Positions 56,048 through 64,000 of a stretch of DNA of 64,000 nt are shown piece after piece. Under the pieces are notes generated by a model. It was not told where the DNA came from and did no database searches. It worked only from the letters and a program-made list of their open reading frames with translations. The stretch covers positions 42,960,348-43,024,347 of the forward strand of contig NC_134825.1 of NCBI RefSeq assembly GCF_004210375.1. Direction: 5' to 3'. Position 1 is the first letter of the stretch. The number at the start of each line of letters is the position of its first letter. Source of the stretch: Tachypleus tridentatus. Lineage: Eukaryota > Arthropoda > Merostomata > Xiphosura > Limulidae. The position numbers and the translations under genes are program-made.

Positions 56048-57789
56048 GTAAATTTTATTATGAATAATATATTTTATGTCAGTTTCATATAAAATTGTGA
56101 ACTACAGCCACGTAATCAGTCGTCTCACTATTGAATGGTAAGAAGCATCAAAACACTTTTAGTAAAAGTAGAAGCTTTAAAGTAATCTAATTTACTAAAA
56201 AACGTAGATGATTTTAATTTTGTCATATTTAGGGAAATGAAACTAGTTCTGGAGCAGACAAAAGAATTATAATAGCTCAAGTAATCTAACGTAAAGGAAC
56301 ATAACTACCTTTAGTAGTGATAAAAGTTGAACTTTATTAAATAACATTTTAGGATTTTTAGTGACTCTTTGTTTAAAGATTTTATCAGTGCAATGACGTT
56401 TTTACTCTAATTTGTTGGCTTTACTACATTCAATTTGTGTTACTGTTAGTGTTAGCCCCAGTTGCATGGGTCCTTCCAACTTAGAGATCACAGGCATCTG
56501 GAGCTTTAACATATGGAAAATGTAGAATATATAGTTTTTATATAGTAATAATAAGTGCTGTCAAACCAGTGAGCTACTTACTCTGTTGTTGGTTCTTCAA
56601 TGTATTTATTTGATTCAGATATAATTGTGGAATATTGGTCTGCTATAGTCGCATATCTGGAAATATATCACATTTTTGTTTTCTCATGAGTAACCTTGTT
56701 TGATAGCTATTTTATTTTATTTTTACTTAAAAATATTAAAGTCTTGATTCTTGTTCCAAATTAGTTAAAGAATAATTGCATATTTTACTTGAGCAAAGGT
56801 CTAAAAATAAGATTGTATCTTCTCACATCCAACAGTTTGTTTTAAATTTTGCACAAAGCTACATGAGGGCTATCTGCGCCACATTCAAGAGAAAGAAGTA
56901 CTAAACTGAAAATAATGTTATCATATTTAACTCTGAAAAATTTCCAGTTCCAGGCATATAATTTTTTTTTTTTTCACATAATGTTAGTTTTATGTCAGTT
57001 GTTTGTAAAGGCAGTTGTGAATCAAATATTAATAAAATAATTAACTTAAACAGTTTATTTAATCCTAGGCTTTATTTTTCAAATAAAACTTTTGACATAC
57101 ATTCTCTGTTGTTGTTTTTTTTATGACAGAGGTTTGTAGAAGCATCTAAAATTATGTGAACCTCATGTGCACAAGTGGGGATCAAAGTGTACATGCCAAA
57201 ATCTTGCATTAGAGTTTAAGAGCAAAATTGATGATTTACTGAGAAATGGAATGGATTTAAATTTCAACATTTTTCTTTAGGGAAGATATGCCAAAAGATA
57301 GCAAAGTATTAGAAATCAATAGACTTAAAATTTGTGATAAAATCACAAACTGCAATATTATTTTTCCTTATATTCATTTTATTTTGTTCATTTCTGGTTT
57401 AGAATAAGATATGTGTAAAAATAGCATTTCTAGAGTTATGATTCGTTTTTATGGGTTGGTCACAAAATGTTTAAGGTACAACTCTTAAGGCTACAAATGT
57501 TTGGGAATTGTTTAGAGAAGTGTACACAGTATTGTTGGCAAAAGTAACATAAGTGAATAGGTCTTGCATTGTTTCTCACAATATTGCTTAAGCTTAAGAT
57601 TGTTACAGAGATATCCAATATCCTATATATCACTGCCCATGTGGTTGGTTTACCTTACAATATTTGAAACCCAGTATGGAATAAGTAATAAGAAAATCAA
57701 TAACCTAATGATCTAAATATCAGTTTTATCATGGTGAGAACACTGATTAATTTCTGTGTAATCTGTACTGACCAGTTTATACCTTTTTG
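56048..57789. other. intron-like stretch after the RS exon
   Basis: It is AT-rich, with a family A SINE tail on the minus strand at 56826-56882 and no recognised exon. Confidence 0.35.
56826..56882 (-). repeat. SINE family A tail fragment, minus strand
   Basis: GGCGCAGATAGCCCTCATGT, AGCTTTGTGCAAAATTTAAA and a short tail are recognisable on the minus strand. Confidence 0.7.
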
Positions 57790-59345
57790 TGGTTTTGGAG
57801 ATTGGGCTACTTAAAAATGACAGTGGGGTAGCTGATCTTGGAAGATTTTGAGGTGATAAACTTATTAATTATATGTTCTCTTCACTTTTCACAAAGAAGG
57901 TACATATATTATGCCTCAACCACAGCACATAGCAAATGGGACAAATATTGATGTAAAAGATATTCTAAGTTCTGAAATTGTAAAGAGAAAAGTTGGGAAA
58001 CCTAAAAATTGATTAATTCTTTGGACCAGACCACTTTTATCCTACAGTTTTAAATAACTTAAAATATTTCATTTATGAACTGCTAGATATTTTTTTATGG
58101 ATCATTCTTTAGGGGAAGAGTATTTAGAAAATTGGAAGGTGGCTAATGTTAATCCATTATTTAAAGGTGCTGATAAACATTGTCCAGGTCAGTTAGTCTT
58201 ATATCAGTAGTTGGAAAAGATTTGAAGAGTTTAAAGATGTATCCCAGAGTCACTGAAAGTAATTTGATATAGTGTCAAAGAGCTAACATGATTTCACTAA
58301 AGGAAAGCTTTGTTTAACAAATCTTCTGACATTCTTTGAGGATCTTACTGCAAAACTTGAAGGAAATACTGTGGATTTGGTTTATTTTGATTTTTCAAAA
58401 AGAATTTCATAAGGTGCCTCACAAAAGACTTATTACAAAAAATTAAATATATGGGTGTTGGAGGAGTGTAATTAAATATAATAGAAAATTGGCTGGAGAG
58501 CAAAGAGTAGTAGTACTAAATGGAGTTAGATCTGACCGGATCACAGTTATAAGTGGTGTCTGTAAAGGCTGTGTTGGGTCCCCTGCTGTGTGTGATTTAC
58601 AATATGTTGACTGTGGAATGATCAACAAAATTTTGAAGTTTGTAGATGATATTCAGATTTTTGGAGTAGTTAACTGTATCAGAGATGTTGCAGACTTACA
58701 ATGAAATTTAAATAATACGTTGGGCCAGTATATGGCAGATAATGTTTAACTATCCAAAATGTAAGGTCATGCACATAGGTTTTCACAATACAGATTATTG
58801 TCACAAGTTAAATGGGATTACATAAAATACTGTGGTTCAAGAAAAAGGTTTTGTTACTGGGGTTGAAAAATCACTGAAGTAGTCTAAAGAGTGTATTTTA
58901 GCTAAAAATAGGGCTTATTGGATTTTGTATAGCATCTTTAGAAATATTAATTACAAAAGAAAGGATATTATTGTTTTACTGGGTAGACCACTTGTAAGGC
59001 CCCATTTAGAGTACCATGTACAGTTTTTGGCTCCTTTCCTCAAGAAGGATATTGAATTGTAGAGTCATTAGGATGATACCTGGGATGATGGGATTGTTCC
59101 TCGAGTTGTAAATTCAAATTTTGGGAACAAAGCAGTCTTCTGCAGTTTACACAGTACTGCTTTTCAAACAGAGTGGTTGTGTTTCAGAATGAGCTGCTCT
59201 AAAGGGTCATGGAAGCAGAAAATTTAATTGAGTTCAAGAAAATATTAGATGAATACATAAATAGTAATGGATGGTTATAGTTAGGAGTTGGATGGGACAA
59301 CCTTGATAGGCTAATAGGCTTCTTTTTGTCCTTTTAAAATTTTAT
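57790..59345 (+). mobile_element. CR1-like LINE remnant (reverse transcriptase)
   Basis: Translation in shifting frames gives the family order: GLLKNDSGVADL in the linker before the RT, then RT pieces LLTFFEDLTAKLEG and TVDLVYFDFSK (the first catalytic aspartate), SGVCKGCVGSPA in motif B, and ILKFVDDIQIFGVV, where F-V-D-D is the intact catalytic box at 58639-58650. Further on are a LLGRPLVRP-like block near 58.98 kb and LIEFKKILDEYINSNGW near the end. Many stops and frameshifts show it is old. The 5' region and endonuclease are missing. The subfamily (CR1 or a close relative) is from memory. Confidence 0.75.
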
Positions 59346-59790
59346 GAAACAATTAAGAAAAGCAGTGCTGTTATTCTGTTACATGTTGTCAAAATTTTGC
59401 TTGTGTATAACATGTACTTCTGCTTTGATTATAATGACCTCTGTAAACTTTAAGGAAATATATGATTTTTTAAAGCTTGAACTAACAAAGACTTAGAGCC
59501 CCTGCAAAATAATTTGTACATAGTAACTATAACATAGCTTTACATGGCTAGTGAAATGGAAATAATTTTGTTTTGTAAGGATGATAAAGCAGTAGCTATG
59601 GGACATCTTGAAGAAGGCTCATTTTGCACTTTGAAGAAAAATGTTCTGTTTGACTCCTTGCACTAAATTAAATTTGTGAACATTTGCAAAATTATGTTAT
59701 TTCTGGATAAAAATCTGTTTCTTTAATTAATTTTTTTTGACACATATATTGAACTTTCAAATCATGAGGTTAGGATGAACAGTTATAATA
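59346..59790. other. AT-rich stretch between LINE and MITE
   Basis: No feature was recognised. Confidence 0.35.
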
Positions 59791-60030
59791 CAGGGTGTTC
59801 GGAAAGTCACTGTGCAGTTTTGTAATCATATTTTATTCAGTCTATTTCAAGCCAGCAACTGATAGCAGTGTTTAGAAACAAAATAAGAAGGATCCAGGCC
59901 TGTATTGATGCCAATGGGGGTCACTTTCAACATTGTTTATAATTGTCAATCATATTTACCTCCTGTATTCTATATTGAAACATGTCTGTTAATAAATATA
60001 TAAGTGCACAGTGACTTTCTGAACACCCTG
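59791..60030 (+). mobile_element. 240-bp Tc1/mariner-type MITE, copy 1
   Basis: The ends CAGGGTGTTCGGAAAGTCAC and GTGACTTTCTGAACACCCTG are inverted repeats, with TA on both sides. Inside, one frame reads FRNKIRRIQACIDANGGHFQ followed by HCL and a stop, which resembles the last residues of an IS630/Tc1/mariner-type transposase. The element is thus a deletion derivative that kept both ends and the end of its gene. Confidence 0.85.
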
Positions 60031-60416
60031 TATTAATCAGTATTTTCTAAATATCAATCTGGTACATTTCTACTATTCAGTGTATTGGAAATGAAAATGT
60101 TTCTTTGCTAAGGTATTAAATCATGTCTTAAAAAGAGCTGTAAAATATATTTGTACTTAATAATAAGCAGTTGCTCTAAAACTACTTAGTGAAATAGTAC
60201 TCTATACAAATAAAAAAAAAATGGCTGATCTAACCCTTAAATGCATAAGGTGTTTTAGATAGTTTAATGCATAATATGGGCCACAAGCACTCTTATTAGG
60301 GAAAAAAAGAAATTAAAACAATATTAAATATGAAATTTCTTTGTGAAATGAAACAAAACATGTCTGAATATCAAAGAGTAATTCTGAGACATATTTAGAC
60401 ATTTCAATTTAAAATA

Positions 60417-60656
60417 CAAGGTGTTCGGAAAGTCACTGTGCACTTGTATATTTATTAACAGACATGTTTCAATATAGAATACAGGAGGTAAATACGAATG
60501 ACAGTTATAAATAATGTTGAAAGTGACCCCTGTTGGCATCAGTACAGGCTTGGATCCTTTTTATTTTGTTTCTAAACACCACTATCAGTTGCTGGCTTGA
60601 AACAGACTGAATAAAATATGATTACAAAGCTGCACAGTGACTTTCCGAACACCCTG
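60417..60656 (-). mobile_element. 240-bp Tc1/mariner-type MITE, copy 2 (inverted)
   Basis: This copy has the same length and is in opposite orientation to the one at 59791-60030, 386 bp away. TA flanks both ends. On the minus strand the same C-terminal transposase peptide is legible with a few changes (RNKIKRIQACTDANRGHFQ, then HYL and a stop). The pair can fold into a long hairpin. Confidence 0.85.
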
Positions 60657-60849
60657 TATAAGAAAAAATATTTGAAACTGTCTGTGAAAAAAACCCAACA
60701 AGACACCAGGTGACCTCAATAACAAATGTTTTGTCACTGTTTACTGCAGTTATCTATTTTCATTGTTTTTTAATGTTCAGAGAACATAGATGGTTAAGTC
60801 TTTTGCACAAGTTGTACCAGGTTTAGTCTTCTGAAGTATAGTGATGCTA

Positions 60850-61118
60850 GGCTCAGCATTACCAGGTAGTTAGGGCACTCAGCTCATAATCTGAAGGTAG
60901 TGGGTTTGAATCCTTGTCCCACCAAACATGCTCTCCTTTTCAACAATGGAGGCATTACATTGTGATGGTCAATCCCACTGTTCATTGGTAAAAGAGTAGC
61001 CTAAGTGGGTGGTGATGACTAGCTGCCTTCTCTGTAGTCTAAGACTACTAAATGAGAGACAGATAGTGCAGGTAGCCCTCGAGTAGCTTCAGGCAAGATT
61101 CAAAACAAATGAACTGTT
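60850..61118 (+). repeat. SINE family A copy
   Basis: It has head GCATTACCAGGTAGTTAGGG, GGGTTTGAATCCTTGTCCCA, CAATCCCACTGTTCATTGGT, GTGGGTGGTGATGACTAGCT and GCAAGATTCAAAACAAATGA. It is moderately diverged. Confidence 0.82.
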
Positions 61119-62241
61119 GATGCTATTTATGTATTCTACATCTTTGTAAGTCATCCACAATAAATTCATATATTTACAGTAATTATTTTTAACATTCATC
61201 AATACAAATTGTACATAATATTCTTCTCTTGCTTCTTGTTCAGGTCCCCTTTATAGTGTTCAAATTTTTGTGATTTGGTTATTTAACTGTGTTAAATTCA
61301 ATGAAAACTTTCAGTTGGGGAATTTGAAAGGTATGGCTCAACCAAATAAATGTCATCATCAGCTTTAAGCCAATTATGGGTAATTTGTGATCCATGTTGT
61401 GTATTTAAAGGTTAAAAGAGAATATCTAGAGGCAGATCAAATTTTAATTCAATCTTTTGTTTACACAATAATAGTATGTTCTTCAAAACTTGGATATTAC
61501 CATTATATTGAGTTAAACATCAAACTAGGTAATTCTATTAATATGTAACAGACAATAGATAAAAACAGTGTCATGCATTATGTGGATTTATTTAATTGTG
61601 TGTAAAACGCAAGTTATAATTTTTTTTTCTGATGTGCATAATACCAATAGTGAAGGTATAACATTACTTGCTTGTTAACTTGATAAGTAATTTTAAATTT
61701 AGATTATTCTGAATACAGTGTCATATGTTTTATTTATGTATAAGTTTGGAAGCTGTATAGTTTTAATAGAAATATGCTATGCAAGTTCAGAGATTGCATG
61801 TGCACATTTGTTCAAGTCAGTTTAAAATAAAATTACATTTTAAATTGTTTTGAAACAGTTCATAAAATATGTAGGCATTACTGTGTAAAATGCAGATTTT
61901 AAAAAAGCATGTATTTACCAAAAATACTTTTTTAAAGACTAGTGTGACCTCTAAGACCCAGTCTATAATATTTGCTAAAATCTGCAGCTAATTACACTGT
62001 GTAACACAAATTTTGTTCCTGGGTAGTATGTGTTATTTCTTAATTGCTTATTTTGTGACCTGGATAATAAAATTTAGAAATTAACCTATTTTCTGTGTAA
62101 AAACAGGCAAATTTGCACATTTTTGTTGATATAAGGTTTGAATAAAACATATGAATCAAAATTTACATGTATTTAAACTAAAGTTATACAAAAATGAACA
62201 AAAATGTTTAGAAATAAATAGTTTTTTCGAGATTTGCGATT
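61119..62241. other. AT-rich stretch without recognised features
   Basis: No coding or repeat structure was recognised before the pseudogene at 62.24 kb. Confidence 0.35.
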
Positions 62242-63273
62242 TTAATGTGAATCATTTTCACATATCAGCCCCCAAATATAGTCTCCCATCATGTTTTTGT
62301 TATACGCTCCTTGGTAATGGTGTTCAAAGTCCAGTATATCATGGTGGAAGTACTCGTCCTGCTCCTCTGAGTCTGCTCCCATGTTCTCCTTGAATTTATC
62401 AAGATGAGCACCAAGGATATGGACTTTCAGGGACATTCTGCAGCCCTTTTTGCCATAGTTCTTCACCAAAGCTTCAACCAGTTCCACATTTTTGGCCTTG
62501 TGATTGCTTAAGAAGTCCTGAACCACTGCAACAAAGCTGCCCCAAGCTTTTTTTGCCCTTCCCACTAAGCTTCTTGGGGAAATTCTGTGCACTCCAGGAT
62601 CTTCTTTATTTGTGGTCCAACAAAGATATCAGCTTTGACCTTTGCCTCAGACAGCTTAGGGAAGAAGTCTTGCAAGGCTACAGAGCTGTAACAAATTGTT
62701 TCATAAGACCCATTTTTATGTGCAATGGTGGAAACAACACCTTCTGGAGGTCCACTTGGCATTGTGTCTCCCCATAGAGGATTCAGTCTGTTGTGGCCAG
62801 TGCTTCATGTTGTAGTATGCTGAGGTGTTCCTGCTGTCCCAAAGGCAAAGATAACAGGGAAACTTGGTAAAGACTCTTTGGAGACCCACCAGGAATGCCA
62901 CCATTTTGAAGTCTCCAATAACCTCCCAGCCATACTCATCATACTTCAAGGCTTCTAGCAAAGTGTTGATGCTGTTGTATTCCCCTTTGAGGAATACAAA
63001 ACATATTTAAATTTTAAAACAATATAAAATCTCACTATTCAAGCAAGCAAAAATTTCCATCTCATCTTCTAGAGTTTTTTTGCAGTGCTCGCAGGTAAAA
63101 TGAGGTGCCCAGGGTTTGTCTTGATCCCTGACAGGCATGCCGAAATATGCCTTGTAGGCTTCACACATTTTAGCAGATGCTGTCACGGAGTACATTTTTG
63201 CTCTTGTTTTGATAAATCGGCCATATATGTAGCAGAATGTGTCTGGAGAACGTTTGCAGCTTCTTGATGCCAT
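62242..63273 (-). pseudogene. broken copy of a multi-copy protein family of unknown function
   Basis: Starting at 63273 the minus strand reads MASRSCKRSPDTFCYIYGRF, a basic segment, then YFGMPVRDQDKPWAPHFTCE with CEHCKKTL, a probable zinc-binding N-terminal domain. After about 63065 the frame departs from that domain and a large middle part is missing. It resumes near 62.96 kb with LLEALKYDEYGWEVIGDFKM and PCYLCLWDSRNT, shifts frame to KLSEAKVKADIFVGPQIKK, and shifts again to AWGSFVAVVQDFLSNHKAKN and MSLKVHILGAHLDKF, with YFHHDILDFEHHYQG before the stop at 62242. I recall this as a high-copy, probably transposon-derived family in arthropods and cnidarians, with no assigned activity. At least one large deletion and two frameshifts make this copy dead. 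Confidence 0.75.
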
Positions 63274-63279
63274 CTCTGT

Positions 63280-64000
63280 AGTTCACTTAGGCAGCTAGAA
63301 CTAAACTGAAGTGGTGAGTGGTGAGCCCCTATATATATTACCATGGAAAGTTACAGAAAATTCTAAAAGGTTCTTGAAAATTCTCTATCAGCTACTCAGC
63401 ACTGAATCTACCTGGAATGTTCTGGAAAATGAGTAAATTTGAAAACTTCATTACCCAGGTCACAAAAGCAAAGTTTAAAGAGAAAAATAGGTCTTTTTCA
63501 TTTACTTTAGGCATAAACAATTCAGAAATAACACTTTCTGCCCAGGAACAAGAAAAAGTAAAAATTTTGTTACATAGTGTTATGTGTTGTATATTCCTGT
63601 AGTTTTAAGTAGACAGAATATTACTCAAAAATATCAGGTAGAATATCACCAGTAAATATAAATCAAATAAAATCTGGCTTCTAAATGCTATTAAGGTTTT
63701 AAAATTGAGTCTTCAAGCTCCATCCTTAAGATAAAGAAGTTTAAATAAATCCTAAATTATTCTACCTAAACAAAAAGTTTCTTTTGGCTTTTCATATCTT
63801 TTCACTATCACTTTCTTAATGTTTTGAGCCACAAATGTTTAATAAGGCAATTTTATATATTAATCATAAGCCCATTTCAACTCTTTCAACTCAAAAATAT
63901 CTTGGAATCAATGTAGTATTAAAAGAACACCTTTAGTTTTTCTAAGAAACTATATTCCCTTGACAACATGTTAACCATTTCTTGATTTTTAGTAGTTTTT
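63280..64000. other. right-edge stretch without recognised features
   Basis: I see no supported gene or repeat. The open frame at 63417-63602 lacks family motifs. Confidence 0.35.

Overview
The window is AT-rich animal DNA with short exons, long introns and a dense load of mixed transposable elements. The two main tRNA-headed SINE families, the Penelope-like, hAT, Tc1 and CR1 elements and the exon structure point to an arthropod. From memory the SINE families look like those of horseshoe crabs (Xiphosura), but that is an inference I could not test with a search.

The main gene is a DEG/ENaC (degenerin / acid-sensing / pickpocket-type) sodium channel subunit on the minus strand, from about 32.2 kb down to 4.9 kb. 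I could place ten exons by matching splice sites, reading phase and family motifs. They cover the N-terminus and first membrane helix, most of the cysteine-rich ectodomain, and the last exon with the second membrane helix and the G-x-S selectivity filter. One exon between 26.45 and 21.59 kb and one between 10.44 and 5.16 kb are implied by the phases but were not found. Two GC-richer, splice-flanked candidate exons of an unidentified + strand gene sit at the left edge (64-110 and 419-502). A start exon coding an arginine/serine-rich N-terminus lies at 55.9 kb on the + strand.

The rest is repeats. The introns of the channel gene hold SINEs, a Penelope-like element (19.7-21.35 kb) with two solo copies of its 3' tail, a hAT deletion derivative (22.1-23.2 kb), and a Tc1 element at 13.5-16.2 kb split by later insertions. 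Right of the channel gene lie a 1-kb foldback element (34.6-35.6 kb), a Tc1 copy (39.2-40.2 kb), an almost complete 2.6-kb hAT transposon with a perfect 8-bp target duplication (40.8-43.4 kb), an 11-unit minisatellite of about 60 bp (45.8-46.5 kb), and another Tc1 copy (50-51 kb). The right end has a decayed CR1-like LINE (57.8-59.3 kb), two 240-bp inverted miniature elements (59.8-60.7 kb), and a broken copy of a multi-copy protein family (62.2-63.3 kb).

The most interesting signal is a repeated hammerhead-ribozyme-like RNA core. It occurs in the tails of three Penelope-like copies on the + strand, and in a different, diverged form on the minus strand near 9.1 kb. One of the tails abuts a splice donor of the channel gene.
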